From Clostridia bacterium (GTDB lineage: Bacteria; Bacillota; Clostridia; Oscillospirales; Acutalibacteraceae): a stretch of 42,700 nucleotides of DNA. Both the position numbers and the translations under genes were made by a program. The notes beneath the pieces are model-generated. The model was not told where the DNA came from. It was given only the letters and a program-made list of their open reading frames with translations, and searched no databases. This document shows positions 18,609-27,871 of the stretch, in pieces (within the stretch, counting starts at the first letter, position 1; every line of letters begins with the position of its first letter). Location: contig JAFQXU010000018.1 of the NCBI GenBank assembly GCA_017406805.1, positions 1 through 42,700 on the forward strand, given 5' to 3'.

Positions 18609-19283
18609 TTAATACCCCATCAAAACAAGCGCTTCGTGCGCTGCTTGTTGCTCGGCTTCTTTTTTGTTTTTCCCGGTTCCTTTTCCAACCACATTGTTGT
18701 TTATTTTTAGCTCAACCGTAAATACTTTGTCATGATCAGGCCCAGATTCTCCCACCAAATCATATTCAATAGTTTCTTGTGGATTTTTTTGGATTATTTC
18801 CTGAAGATCCGTTTTATAATCATGAATAGTGGTAATCTGCGGATTTTTAATCGCAGAAACTATAAACTTAAGAATAAAATCAGATGCTTCTTTATAGCTT
18901 GAATCCAGGTATATTGCGGCGCAAATGGCCTCAAAAACATCCGCCAAAATAGATGGCCTGTTTTGACCCCCGCAGTTGTATTCCCCGCGGCTTACTTTGA
19001 TGTATTTATAAAGCTCTAATTCCCTGGAAAAACCGCAAAGCTGTTTTTCGCAAACCAAAAAAGCCCTTAATTTTGTAAGTTCGCCCTCGGGATAATTTGG
19101 AAATTTTTTAAAAATATAATTTGAAGTAACCAAACTTAAAATTGAATCTCCCAAAAATTCCAGCCTTTCATAGCTTTTATATTTCCCCCAGCTTTCATTG
19201 GCATAAGAAGAATGGGTAAGGGCAATTTTTAAAAGCTTTTTATTTTTAAATTCATAACCTATTTTACGTTCAAGATCGTGCAA
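18609..19283 (-). CDS. rnc: Ribonuclease III
   Basis: RNase III cleaves double-stranded RNA, including the rRNA precursor. The 224-residue protein has the signature ERLEFLGDSIL (about 39-49), the second acidic site DVFEAICAAIYLD (115-127) and a C-terminal double-stranded RNA binding domain starting at DYKTDLQEIIQ and closing with KNKKEAEQQAAHEAL. Translation probably starts at the TTG at 19283, with AAGGGGG nine bases upstream. It sits between plsX and ftsY, a common Firmicutes order. Confidence 0.97.
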   Translation of the reverse strand: MHDLERKIGYEFKNKKLLKIALTHSSYANESWGKYKSYERLEFLGDSILSLVTSNYIFKKFPNYPEGELTKLRAFLVCEKQLCGFSRELELYKYIKVSRGEYNCGGQNRPSILADVFEAICAAIYLDSSYKEASDFILKFIVSAIKNPQITTIHDYKTDLQEIIQKNPQETIEYDLVGESGPDHDKVFTVELKINNNVVGKGTGKNKKEAEQQAAHEALVLMGY

Positions 19284-19322
19284 AACGGTACCCCCTTGGT
19301 AATGATAGATATTGATTATTTT

Positions 19323-20327
19323 TTATTCTTTTGGAGTTTTATATTCGCTAATGTAATCAGAAATAATCCCCACAACATTCCTTTTTACGTATTCTCCTGA
19401 AAGTCTTATGGCATTTTTTATGGTTTCAGCATTTGAACTGCCATGCGCTTTAAACACGGGCTTAGATATACCAATAAGCGGTGCGCCGCCCTGCTTGTTA
19501 TAATCCATGCTATTTTTTAATTCTTTTATGTCACCCATTAAAAGCGATGCAGCTATTTTGTTTTTATAGTTTTTAGTAAAAATACTTTTAAACTTGCCAA
19601 AAATAGCCTTTGCCATGCCCTCGTAAAGTTTAAGGATAACATTACCCGTAAAGCCATCGGCAACAACAACATCGGCTATATCGTCCGGTATATCTCTTGC
19701 TTCTATATTTCCTATAAAATTAATATTTGTATCTTTAAGAAGTCTAAATGTTTCATATCTCAGTTCGTCGCCTTTGGTACTTTCCGTGCCGATATTTACA
19801 AGTCCGACTCTGGGATTATCCACCACCATAACATTTTTCATGTATATGGAGCCCATAACTGCAAACTGCCTTAGCATTTCCGGGCGGCATTCGGCGTTTG
19901 CGCCACTATCTATTAACATAAAACTACCTTTACTCTTTGGTATAACAGGTGCAAAAGCACATCTTTTTATACCTTTAATTCTTTTTACTATAAGCGTTGC
20001 ACCTGCGCAAAGCGCACCGCTATTTCCCGCAGAAACAAAGGCATCGCCTTCCCCGTTTGCAAGCATTTGCAGCCCTTTTGCCATTGATGAATTATTTTTT
20101 GATTTCATTATTTCCATCGGCTCGTCTTCCATACTTATTACATCAGGTGCATTTACAATGGAAACCGAGTCCAAAGAAATACTGTTTTTTTCGGCAACCT
20201 CTTTAATTTTTGATTCATCGCCAACCAAAATTATCTCGTAGCCAAACTCATCGGCAGCCAAAGCGCCCCCTTTTATAATTTCCAAAGGGGCGTTGTCCCC
20301 TCCAAAAGCGTCAACTATAATTTTCAT
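19323..20327 (-). CDS. plsX: Phosphate acyltransferase PlsX
   Basis: PlsX converts acyl-ACP and phosphate to acyl-phosphate, which PlsY uses to start phospholipid synthesis. The 334-residue protein opens MKIIVDAFGGDNAPLEII, and contains AFVSAGNSGAL, NIGTESTKGDE, VVADGFTGNVILK and the late GGAPLIGISKPVFKAHGSS, all typical of the family. AGGAGG sits eight bases before the ATG. It is 11 bases downstream of trmFO and upstream of rnc. Its usual neighbour acpP is not here but near 34.5 kb. Confidence 0.97.
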   Translation of the reverse strand: MKIIVDAFGGDNAPLEIIKGGALAADEFGYEIILVGDESKIKEVAEKNSISLDSVSIVNAPDVISMEDEPMEIMKSKNNSSMAKGLQMLANGEGDAFVSAGNSGALCAGATLIVKRIKGIKRCAFAPVIPKSKGSFMLIDSGANAECRPEMLRQFAVMGSIYMKNVMVVDNPRVGLVNIGTESTKGDELRYETFRLLKDTNINFIGNIEARDIPDDIADVVVADGFTGNVILKLYEGMAKAIFGKFKSIFTKNYKNKIAASLLMGDIKELKNSMDYNKQGGAPLIGISKPVFKAHGSSNAETIKNAIRLSGEYVKRNVVGIISDYISEYKTPKE

Positions 20328-20337
20328 TTTTTTCCTC

Positions 20338-21642
20338 CTAATTTAAATTTTTTATATACTTAATTGATCTGCTTGCAAATTCATTATACCTCATTTTTTT
20401 ATCTTTTATAACCTCCAAAAGCGGAGAAATTATTCCAAAATTTGCTCCCATAGGCTGAAAATCTTTAACGGAGCTGTCACTTATATATTTTGCAAGCGCT
20501 CCCATAATGGTAGCAGAGCTTAAAATAAGCGGTTTTTCTCCGTTTAATCTTTTGACTGCATTTATTCCGCATAAAAGTCCTGAAGAAACGGACTCCATAT
20601 ACCCTTCCACACCGGTTATTTGCCCGGCAAAAAATAAATTTTCATTCGTCTTTAAGCTATAATCCCTGTTTAAAAGGCGAGGCGAATCTATAAACATATT
20701 CCTATGCATTACACCGTACCTTACAATATCTGCATTTTTTAGCGCCGGAATAAGCCCAAAAACACGCTTTTGCTCGGGGAATTTCAAATTTGTTTGAAAG
20801 CCAACCATATTATAAAGAGAACCTTCTGCGTTTTCTTTGCGAAGCTGAACTGCTGCGTACGGGCGTTTACCTGTTTTGGGGTCGGTAAGTCCCACAGGTT
20901 TCATAGGGCCGAATCTCAGCGTATCGTAGCCTCTTTTTGCCATGATTTCAACGGGCATACAGCCTTCATAAACTTTAGGATTTTCTACATCTACGCCATG
21001 AAGCGGTGCACGCTCGGCATTTATTAACTCATTATAAAAAGTTTTATATTCTTCTTCATCAAGCGGGCAATTTAAGTAATCGTCTCCACTGCCTTTACCG
21101 TATCTTGAAGCAAAAAACGCCTTTTCCATATCCACACTTTCAAAGGTAACAATCGGTGCAGCAGCATCAAAAAAACTAAGCTTCCCACCACAAATTTCGG
21201 CAATATCTTCCGCAAGTGCTTCAGACGTTAAAGGCCCTGTGGCAATTATGTTTATGCCATCTTCAGGAACTCTTGTTATTTCTTTTGGAATATAATTTAT
21301 TAATTTATTGTTTTTTATTTTTTCGGTGACCATAAAAGAAAATTTTTCTCGGTCAACTGCCAACGCTCCTCCGGCAGGAATACTGCACTCATCCGCACAA
21401 GCAACAACCAAAGATTTTAAATTTCTCATTTCTTCTTTTAAAAGCCCCGCGGCGCTGTCTATTCGTGAAGCTTTAAACGAATTGGAGCAAACGAGCTCAC
21501 ACAGGTTTTCGCTTTTGTGAGCAGGAGAAAACTTTCCCGGTTTCATATCATATAAATTAACATTTATTCCTTTCTGGGCGATTTGCCACGCAGCTTCACA
21601 CCCCGCCAAACCGGCACCGATTACATTTATTGTTTTTTCCAT
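20338..21642 (-). CDS. trmFO: tRNA (m5U54) methyltransferase TrmFO, folate/FAD-dependent
   Basis: TrmFO methylates U54 in the T loop of tRNA using methylenetetrahydrofolate and FADH2. The 434-residue product has the FAD-binding Rossmann motif GAGLAGCEAAWQIA at 9-22, then AHKSENLCELVCSNSFK, NIIATGPLTSEAL, and the C-terminal NLFFAGQITGVEGYMESVSSG, which is diagnostic for the family. It is distinct from GidA/MnmG by length. It lies between topA and plsX on the same strand, as in many Firmicutes. Confidence 0.97.
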   Translation of the reverse strand: MEKTINVIGAGLAGCEAAWQIAQKGINVNLYDMKPGKFSPAHKSENLCELVCSNSFKASRIDSAAGLLKEEMRNLKSLVVACADECSIPAGGALAVDREKFSFMVTEKIKNNKLINYIPKEITRVPEDGINIIATGPLTSEALAEDIAEICGGKLSFFDAAAPIVTFESVDMEKAFFASRYGKGSGDDYLNCPLDEEEYKTFYNELINAERAPLHGVDVENPKVYEGCMPVEIMAKRGYDTLRFGPMKPVGLTDPKTGKRPYAAVQLRKENAEGSLYNMVGFQTNLKFPEQKRVFGLIPALKNADIVRYGVMHRNMFIDSPRLLNRDYSLKTNENLFFAGQITGVEGYMESVSSGLLCGINAVKRLNGEKPLILSSATIMGALAKYISDSSVKDFQPMGANFGIISPLLEVIKDKKMRYNEFASRSIKYIKNLN

Positions 21643-21685
21643 ATTATTTCCTCTCGATATGACTTTTTAAAACAGCCCATTTTAA

Positions 21686-23770
21686 TCATTCGGTTTTTTC
21701 GTAGCCGCAGTCTTTATTTTGGCAGTATATTTTTAATTTTTTGGTATTTTTTTTAAAGAGTATTTCGCCGCATTTTGGGCATTTTTCTTTTGTTGGTTCG
21801 TCCCAAGAAACAAAATCACATTTAGGATAATTATTACATCCATAAAAAACACGTCCGCGCTTACTTTTACGCATTATTACTTCGCCGCCACATTTTGGGC
21901 AATTAACTCCTATTTTATTAATGATTTTTTTTATGTTTTTGCACTCAGGGTACCCGGAACAAGCAATAAACTTACCAAATCTGCCGTATTTTATCACCAT
22001 TGGCTTGCCGCATTTATCACAAACTTCGTCTGTTTCGTCTTCTTTTAGTGTGATTTTAACGCCTTCCATATCTTTTTTGGCTTTATCAAGAACTTTTACA
22101 AAATCGCCGTAAAATTCCTCAAGCGTTTTTACCCAATTATTTTTGCCTTCTTCTATTTCGTCCAGGTTGTTTTCCATTTGCGCGGTGAATTTAAGGTTAA
22201 CTATCTTGGCAAAATGTTCTTTCATTAATTTGGTAACAACTTCACCAAGCTCGGTTGGGTGAAGTGCTTTTTCTTTTTTCTTTACATATTCTCTGGAAGT
22301 AATTGTGGAAATAATCGAAGCATAAGTGGACGGCCTTCCGATGCCGTATTCTTCCAGCGCTTTAATGAGCGATGCTTCCGTGTATCTAGCCGGGGGCTCG
22401 GTAAAGTGCTGATTGGGGTTTATGTCTTTTAATTTAAGAGCCATTTTTTCTTCTAAATCAGGAAGTGCTTTTGCTTTTTCTTCTTTTGTATCTTGCCCCT
22501 CGGTATAAAGCACGGTAAAACCGTCAAAATCCACTGTATATCCGGAAGCTTTAAAAATATATTCCCATTTATTTTTGGATATTATATCCACCTGTGTTGT
22601 GCTTTGAATGCAATTTGCCATCTGGCTGGCGGTAAATCTTTCCCAAATTAATTTATAAAGTTTATATTGGTCGCTGCTCAGCGAAGCTTTTACGCTATCC
22701 GGATCCATATTCGGCATTGTTGGTCTAATTGCTTCGTGGCCGTCTTGAGCAGTCTTTTTGGTTTTAAAAACTCTTGGCTTATCGGGCAAATATTTTTTGC
22801 CCCATTTATTTAAAATGTACTCTCTGGCATCAGAAATAGCGCTTTCGGAAATTCTTAAAGAGTCCGTTCTCATATATGTTATCAAGCCAACTGCGCCGGT
22901 ACCGGGTATTTCCACTCCTTCGTAAAGCTCTTGCGCCACTTTCATAGTGCGTTTCGCGGCAAAATTAAGCTTTCTTGAAGCTTCTTGCTGGAGTGTAGAA
23001 GTTATAAAAGGCGGCGCGGAAAATTTTCTTCTTTTACCCTTTTTCAATTTATAAACTTCATATTCTGCATCTTTTGTCTGCACTAAAATTTCATTTGCTT
23101 GGGTTTCGTTTTCTATTTCAATTTTACCATCTTTATTTCCGTAAAATGCAGCAGAAAAGCTCTTTTTTAAACCTTTTGGAACAAACTGTGCATCAATGCT
23201 CCAATATTCTTTTGGCTTAAAACTACGTATTTCTTCTTCTCTGTCCACAATCATTCTAAGCGCAACAGACTGCACCCTTCCTGCGGAAAGACCTTTGTGT
23301 ATTTTTTGCGACAAAAACGGGCTAAGCTTATATCCCACAAGCCTGTCTAAAATTCTTCTGGCTTGTTGGGCATCAACCAAATTAATATCCACAACGCGCG
23401 GCTCTTTTATTCCCGATTGCACGCCTGTTTTTGTAATTTCGTTAAAAGTTACTCTGTTTTTTTCGTCAAGATTTAGCTTTAAAATATATGCCAAATGCCA
23501 CGAAATAGCTTCTCCTTCGCGGTCAGGGTCCGTAGCCAAAAGAACATTATCTGCTTTTTTGGCTTTTTCTTTAAGCTCTTTTACGAGTTTGTCTTTCCCT
23601 TTAATTACAGCATATTTAGGTTCAAAATTATTTTTTACGTCAACGCTAAGGCGCTTTTCCGGTAAATCTCTAACATGACCCATTGAAGCAACAACCTCGT
23701 AGTTTTTTCCCAAATATTTTTTTATTGTTTTAGCTTTTGCCGGTGATTCTACAATTAATAAATTCTTCAT
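21686..23770 (-). CDS. topA: DNA topoisomerase I
   Basis: TopA is the type IA enzyme that relaxes negative supercoils. The 694-residue protein has the TOPRIM domain (LLIVESPAKAKTI at 4-16, DPDRE at 81-85), the strand-passage core and the catalytic Tyr299 in GLITYMRTDSLRIS. The C-terminus has three four-cysteine zinc modules, beginning CDKCGKPMVI, CPKCGGEVIM and CPKCGEILFK. The ribosome binding site is weak (GGATGGATAG). It follows dprA by 75 bases, the common dprA-topA order. Confidence 0.98.
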   Translation of the reverse strand: MKNLLIVESPAKAKTIKKYLGKNYEVVASMGHVRDLPEKRLSVDVKNNFEPKYAVIKGKDKLVKELKEKAKKADNVLLATDPDREGEAISWHLAYILKLNLDEKNRVTFNEITKTGVQSGIKEPRVVDINLVDAQQARRILDRLVGYKLSPFLSQKIHKGLSAGRVQSVALRMIVDREEEIRSFKPKEYWSIDAQFVPKGLKKSFSAAFYGNKDGKIEIENETQANEILVQTKDAEYEVYKLKKGKRRKFSAPPFITSTLQQEASRKLNFAAKRTMKVAQELYEGVEIPGTGAVGLITYMRTDSLRISESAISDAREYILNKWGKKYLPDKPRVFKTKKTAQDGHEAIRPTMPNMDPDSVKASLSSDQYKLYKLIWERFTASQMANCIQSTTQVDIISKNKWEYIFKASGYTVDFDGFTVLYTEGQDTKEEKAKALPDLEEKMALKLKDINPNQHFTEPPARYTEASLIKALEEYGIGRPSTYASIISTITSREYVKKKEKALHPTELGEVVTKLMKEHFAKIVNLKFTAQMENNLDEIEEGKNNWVKTLEEFYGDFVKVLDKAKKDMEGVKITLKEDETDEVCDKCGKPMVIKYGRFGKFIACSGYPECKNIKKIINKIGVNCPKCGGEVIMRKSKRGRVFYGCNNYPKCDFVSWDEPTKEKCPKCGEILFKKNTKKLKIYCQNKDCGYEKTE

Positions 23771-23845
23771 AGTCTATCCATCCAAAATAAAAATTTTTTC
23801 AAAACACAAAATAATTATATACGCAAGACAAAAACAAATAAATAC

Positions 23846-25018
23846 CTATTTTTTAATTATTTCATACATTTTGCCGGAACACGGCGCCACTAAGCCCAAA
23901 AGCTCCATTTCAATTAATTTTAAATTTAAATCTTTTATTGGCAAATTCAAAATTTCGCTAAGTTTATCTATATGCATTTTCCCGCCAAGAAGTGCGTTAT
24001 AAACCGGTTTATATTCCTCGGGGATTTCTTTTTTAGGGGGTTTTTCTTCAATCTTTTTTATTTCTGCGTCTTCCTTTTTTATTTTATGTATTTTTAATTT
24101 TTTTATATTACACAAATTTAAGTGCGGCAAACCACTTTGAAAATTATTACCATACTCTTTTAAAATATCTTCTGCGCAGGTAACTACAGCCGCACCATCT
24201 TCAATTAAAGCCAAAGAACCTTTAAATTTTTCTTCAAAACCATTTTCAACATGAGTTACAAAAACATCTCTGTTTTGGTCATTTGCTAAATTTGCGGTTA
24301 TCAGCGAACCACTTTTTTCACCTGCTTCTATGATTAAAGTTCCTTTAGACAATCCCGAAATTATTCGGTTTCTTACAGGAAATGTATACGCAGTCGGTTC
24401 AAATCCCGGAGGATATTCGGAAATCAAAGCACCATTTTGTGAAATTTTATCTCTAAGGCTTTTTTGAGCCAAAAGATATGGATAATCAATCCCACAACCC
24501 AGCACAGCAACGGTTTTTCCGCCGGCGTCCAATGCTCCTTTATGCGCCTCGGAATCCACACCGAGTGCGCCTCCGCTAATTATCACAGCGCCATTTTTTG
24601 CCAAATCGTAAGAAATATCATACGCAGTTTTAAGTCCGTTTTTCGTGGCTTTTCTGGTTCCAACTATGGAAATTGACAATCTTCCGCTCAGGCAAGATAT
24701 ATCTCCGCAAGTATAAATAACGCATGGCGGATTGTGAATATTAAGAAGTAGTTCAGGATATCTTTCGTCCTCAATCGAAATAACGTCATAGCCTAATTTA
24801 TAAGATTTTTTCAGAATTATTTCTGCTTCTTCCAAAGTAAAATTGCTCATACTGTATATTTGAGGGTTAGTAAAGCAACCGCAAAGCCGCCAGCCCATCT
24901 CTCCAGCACTGTAAAATTCTTTTATATTGCTATATGAATTGCGTATATTTTCAATTCTGTTGTTTCCATGCTTTAAAGCTTGCTGCAACCAAACCCAATA
25001 GACTAAATTATTTTCCAT
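23846..25018 (-). CDS. dprA: DNA processing protein DprA
   Basis: DprA protects incoming single-stranded DNA and loads RecA during natural transformation; it is also widespread in bacteria not known to be competent. The 390-residue protein has a helical N-terminal domain, the extended Rossmann fold with SIVGTRKATKNGLK, VIISGGALGVDSEAHKGAL, VAVLGCGIDYPY and ISEYPPGFEP, and a C-terminal winged-helix (KPVYNALLGGKMHIDKLSEI). It lies eight bases downstream of the TrmH-type gene and upstream of topA. Confidence 0.96.
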   Translation of the reverse strand: MENNLVYWVWLQQALKHGNNRIENIRNSYSNIKEFYSAGEMGWRLCGCFTNPQIYSMSNFTLEEAEIILKKSYKLGYDVISIEDERYPELLLNIHNPPCVIYTCGDISCLSGRLSISIVGTRKATKNGLKTAYDISYDLAKNGAVIISGGALGVDSEAHKGALDAGGKTVAVLGCGIDYPYLLAQKSLRDKISQNGALISEYPPGFEPTAYTFPVRNRIISGLSKGTLIIEAGEKSGSLITANLANDQNRDVFVTHVENGFEEKFKGSLALIEDGAAVVTCAEDILKEYGNNFQSGLPHLNLCNIKKLKIHKIKKEDAEIKKIEEKPPKKEIPEEYKPVYNALLGGKMHIDKLSEILNLPIKDLNLKLIEMELLGLVAPCSGKMYEIIKK

Positions 25019-25025
25019 TTATTTG

Positions 25026-25817
25026 TTACCCCTTTTTTATCATTTCCCATATCATAATACCTGCCGCCACAGAAACGTTTAAAGACTCCGTTTCTTTACT
25101 CATCGGAATTGTTATATTACAGTCGCACGCATTTATGGTTTCTTTTTTTAGGCCGTTTCCTTCGTTACCAAAAACAATTCCGCATTTCCCGGAAAATTTG
25201 GTTTTACTCAAAGGAATAGCATCATTTCTAGGTACTGTGGCATAAATTTTATACCCTAAATTTTTAAGGCCTTTTATGCACTGAGCTGAATTTTCTTTTA
25301 AAAACAAATTAAGTCTAAAAATTGAACCCATACTTCCGCGCAAAACTTTTGGATTGTAAATATCGCAGCTATCAGACAAAACAAAAACATCTTTAACACC
25401 CAAAGCGTCGCAAACCCTAAAAATGCTGCCTAAATTTGACGGGTTTTGCACACTTTCCAGCAAAACAATATTTTCTCCTAAATTTTTATTTGATTTTTTC
25501 TGCTCTTTTTCCTCGCAAACCAAAACTATCCCCTGCGGGGTTTGCGCATCTGAGATTACTTTAATTAAGCTTTCGGCAATAAAAAAATTTTGAGCCGAAC
25601 TATTCGTAATTTCATCAACGAGTTTCGGGTATTTTTCAGCGAATTTTTCCGTGTAAAAAGCCTTTAAAATTTTGCTTTTGGCTTTTAAAGCTTCTTCACA
25701 CATACGAACGCCTTCAATGACAAAAGACTTCGTTTCTGCCCTAAATTTAGCCGACAAAATTAATTTTTTTACATGCTTTATATTAGAGTTATCTTTGCTT
25801 GAAATCAAATTATCCAT
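25026..25817 (-). CDS. TrmH/SpoU-family RNA 2'-O-methyltransferase
   Basis: This 263-residue SPOUT enzyme methylates a ribose 2'-OH in tRNA or rRNA. An N-terminal substrate-binding domain (DNLISSKDNSNIKHVKKL) precedes the knotted domain with motif 1 VQNPSNLGSIFRVCDALG, motif 2 CGIVFGNEGNGL and motif 3 ITIPMSKETESLNVSVAAGI. The exact target cannot be told from sequence; RlmB-like 23S methylation is one option. Its ATG shares one base with the stop codon of the GNAT gene, so the two are translationally coupled. Confidence 0.93.
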   Translation of the reverse strand: MDNLISSKDNSNIKHVKKLILSAKFRAETKSFVIEGVRMCEEALKAKSKILKAFYTEKFAEKYPKLVDEITNSSAQNFFIAESLIKVISDAQTPQGIVLVCEEKEQKKSNKNLGENIVLLESVQNPSNLGSIFRVCDALGVKDVFVLSDSCDIYNPKVLRGSMGSIFRLNLFLKENSAQCIKGLKNLGYKIYATVPRNDAIPLSKTKFSGKCGIVFGNEGNGLKKETINACDCNITIPMSKETESLNVSVAAGIMIWEMIKKG

Positions 25818-26383
25818 TAAAATTCCTCTTTAAATTCACTTTTTAAAATAGAATAAATAGCCATATCACGGAGTTCCCCTTTATTATTTCTGTAAGCTTC
25901 TCGCAAAATTCCTTCACGCTTTAAGCCGTTTTTTATCATAACTTTTCCGGAAGCAGGATTATCTAAATCGTGCTTTAGCTGTATGCGATTAACCTTAATT
26001 TTAAGAAATAAATATTTTATAACGCCGCCCAATGCCTCTGTCATAATGCCTTTGTTCCAATGCTTTTTGGAAATAACGTATCCGATTTCCGCACATTCGA
26101 TATCTTCAAAAAGCTTTACAACAGTTATACTGCCGATAATTTCCTTTGTATCTTTAACAGTAATACACCAATTGTACGTTTTGCTGTTTTTGTATTCTTC
26201 GTTCCACATTTTAATTATGCTTCTTGTTTCATCAGTATCTTTATGCGCATTCCACTGCAGAAATATCACGTTTTCCGGATCTTTTGCCCAGTTTTCAAAC
26301 ATTTCTTCGGCATCTTCTACTTTAAATTTTCTAAGTAGTAACCTTTTAGTTTCTATATTATTTGTCCCAATATGATTTAACAT
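25817..26383 (-). CDS. GNAT-family N-acetyltransferase (RimJ/RimL-like)
   Basis: This 188-residue protein has the RimJ/RimL-type GNAT layout. It opens ETKRLLLRKFKVEDAEEMF, then DTKEIIGSITVV, the acetyl-CoA loop region IGYVISKKHWNKGIMTEAL and the closing ASGKVMIKNGLKREGILREA. The substrate may be a ribosomal protein N-terminus, another protein or a small amine; sequence cannot decide. It is the first gene before the TrmH-type gene and overlaps it by one base. AAAGGAAGTG precedes its ATG. Confidence 0.9.
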   Translation of the reverse strand: MLNHIGTNNIETKRLLLRKFKVEDAEEMFENWAKDPENVIFLQWNAHKDTDETRSIIKMWNEEYKNSKTYNWCITVKDTKEIIGSITVVKLFEDIECAEIGYVISKKHWNKGIMTEALGGVIKYLFLKIKVNRIQLKHDLDNPASGKVMIKNGLKREGILREAYRNNKGELRDMAIYSILKSEFKEEF

Positions 26384-26414
26384 ATCAAATCACTTCCTTT
26401 TAATAAAATAAAAT

Positions 26415-26442
26415 TTACGTCCGGGAAAAAAGCCGGGCGTAA
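26415..26442 (-). terminator. Terminator after rplT
   Basis: TTACGTCCGG (26415-26424) pairs with CCGGGCGTAA (26433-26442), a 10-position stem with one imperfect pair on the minus strand, followed there by an AT-rich tract with T runs. It ends the infC-rpmI-rplT operon. Confidence 0.7.
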
Positions 26443-26452
26443 TCATATGCTA

Positions 26453-26797
26453 CTATTTTACTTGGTCTACAAGTTTTTTAAATCCTTCCGGATCAGCAAT
26501 TGCAATCTCGGAAAGCATTTTTCTGTTAAGCGTAATTCCTGCTTTTTTTATTCCGTTCATAAATGAAGAATAATTAATACCATTCATGCGACAAGCAGCG
26601 GAAATTCTTGTAATCCATAATTTTCTGAAATCGCGCTTTTTCTGGCGTCTGCCAATATATGCGTAATTCCCTGATTTCATTACTGCTTGTTTCGCCATCT
26701 TAAAGTGCTTGCTTTTTGCACCCCAATATCCTTTTGCAAGTTTAAGCACTTTTTTTCTTCTATTTCTCGTAACTACTGCACCTTTTATACGTGCCAT
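26453..26797 (-). CDS. rplT: 50S ribosomal protein L20
   Basis: L20 is a primary 23S rRNA binding and assembly protein and, in Firmicutes, represses its own operon by binding the infC leader. The 114-residue protein has the standard length and sequence: [20 protein letters not shown], a very basic N-terminal helix, [20 protein letters not shown] and the C-terminal [15 protein letters not shown]. It follows rpmI by 39 bases. Confidence 0.98.
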   Translation of the reverse strand: MARIKGAVVTRNRRKKVLKLAKGYWGAKSKHFKMAKQAVMKSGNYAYIGRRQKKRDFRKLWITRISAACRMNGINYSSFMNGIKKAGITLNRKMLSEIAIADPEGFKKLVDQVK

Positions 26798-26836
26798 TTT
26801 TATTTACCTCCGGTTTATATATTTTTTGTTTTTTGT

Positions 26837-27034
26837 TTATTTGTATGGAACCAATGCTTTAACCTGTGCCACGTTTGTTTTATCCGCAACCACTATTTTT
26901 CTAAGGTTTCTTTTTCTTTTTCTTGTTTTTTTGTTAAGAATATGACTTTTGTTTGCATGCGCTCTAAGAACTTTACCCGAGCCTGTAATTTTGAAGCGTT
27001 TCTTTGCTCCGCTGTGAGTTTTTACTTTATACAT
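26837..27034 (-). CDS. rpmI: 50S ribosomal protein L35
   Basis: This is a 65-residue, highly basic L35 of usual size. It begins [20 protein letters not shown] and contains the typical [21 protein letters not shown] segment split by a short loop. It is the middle gene of infC-rpmI-rplT. Confidence 0.97.
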   Translation of the reverse strand: MYKVKTHSGAKKRFKITGSGKVLRAHANKSHILNKKTRKRKRNLRKIVVADKTNVAQVKALVPYK

Positions 27035-27118
27035 ACTTTTTGGAATTTTGGCGCATTAACGGCGCGCCATTTCCTGTCACTACCTTTCTTTAAAATTTTT
27101 TATTTTTTAGTTTTAAAC

Positions 27119-27652
27119 TTACTTAGAATTTGCTTTTGACTTAAGCTTAGGAACCAAAAACATCAACATAACACGACCTTCTAATTTTGCGGGATTTTCT
27201 ACATCGGCAAATTCTTCGCAAGACTTAGCAAATCTATTCATAATTTCGTACCCTATTTCGCTATGGCCAAATTCTCTGCCTCTAAATCTAATGGATACTT
27301 TTATTTTTGCTCCTTTGTTTGCAAACTTTCTTGCGTGGCCAACTTTGGTTTCAAAATCATGAGTGTCGATATTTACAGAAAGCCTTACTTCCTTAATATC
27401 TATCACACGCTGATTTTTGCGGGATTCCTTCTCTTTTTTTGCCATCTCAAATTTGTACTTGCCATAGTTCATAATCTTGCAAACAGGTGGATTTGCTTTA
27501 TCCGCTATTTTAACCAGATCCATGTCGTTTTCTTTTGCCATAGACACAGCTTTAGCAAGCGGCACAATACCTATTTGAGATCCATCAAAATTAATAAGTC
27601 TTACCTCGGAATCTTTTATTTCGCTGTTGATTTGAAGTTCTTTGTTGCTAAT
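27119..27652 (-). CDS. infC: Translation initiation factor IF-3, with an AUU start codon
   Basis: IF-3 keeps the 30S subunit free and checks start-codon fidelity. No ATG, GTG or TTG yields the conserved N-terminus, but the ATT at 27652 does: it gives (M)SNKELQINSEIKDSEVRLI, and AGGAGGTG lies seven bases upstream. This gives 177 residues, the normal length. The N domain (QIGIVPLAKAVSMAKENDMD), linker and C domain (IKVSIRFRGREFGHSEIGYE) are intact. An AUU start is the classic device for IF-3 self-regulation. The annotated-looking ATG at 27565 would lose 29 residues. Confidence 0.96.
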   Translation of the reverse strand: MSNKELQINSEIKDSEVRLINFDGSQIGIVPLAKAVSMAKENDMDLVKIADKANPPVCKIMNYGKYKFEMAKKEKESRKNQRVIDIKEVRLSVNIDTHDFETKVGHARKFANKGAKIKVSIRFRGREFGHSEIGYEIMNRFAKSCEEFADVENPAKLEGRVMLMFLVPKLKSKANSK

Positions 27653-27816
27653 ATTTAAGCACCTCCTAAAAGTATTAAAAAAATATTGTACGAGCTAAAT
27701 TTAACTCATACAATAATATAACTAAGACAAACCAAAACGGCTTTACTTATACATTATTGACCAGGGCAATTTCTTGCCTAAGGTGAGAACAAATTTGCTC
27801 TACTTTATTTTTACAA
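27653..27816 (-). promoter_or_regulatory. infC-rpmI-rplT leader with regulatory hairpins (L20-leader type)
   Basis: About 160 bases of untranslated leader separate the promoter from infC. They hold several small hairpins, including GGCAA-GAAA-TTGCC, and end in a terminator at 27677-27714. This matches the L20-controlled attenuation leaders of Firmicutes in position and design. The specific L20 binding fold was not verified. Confidence 0.65.
27677..27714 (-). terminator. Attenuator terminator in the infC leader
   Basis: Minus-strand ATTGTATGAGT pairs with GCTCGTACAAT (arms 27704-27714 and 27685-27695) as an 11-bp stem with G-U pairs, followed by seven T. It lies just before the infC ribosome binding site, so it must be bypassed for expression. 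Confidence 0.8.
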
Positions 27817-27821
27817 TTTTT

Positions 27822-27850
27822 ATTTTACAACACTTTACTATTTTTGTCAA
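27822..27850 (-). promoter_or_regulatory. Promoter of the infC operon
   Basis: Minus-strand TTGACA (27845-27850) and TAAAAT (27822-27827) are 17 bases apart. Confidence 0.8.
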
Positions 27851-27871
27851 TCTTAAATTTTAATTTCTTTA

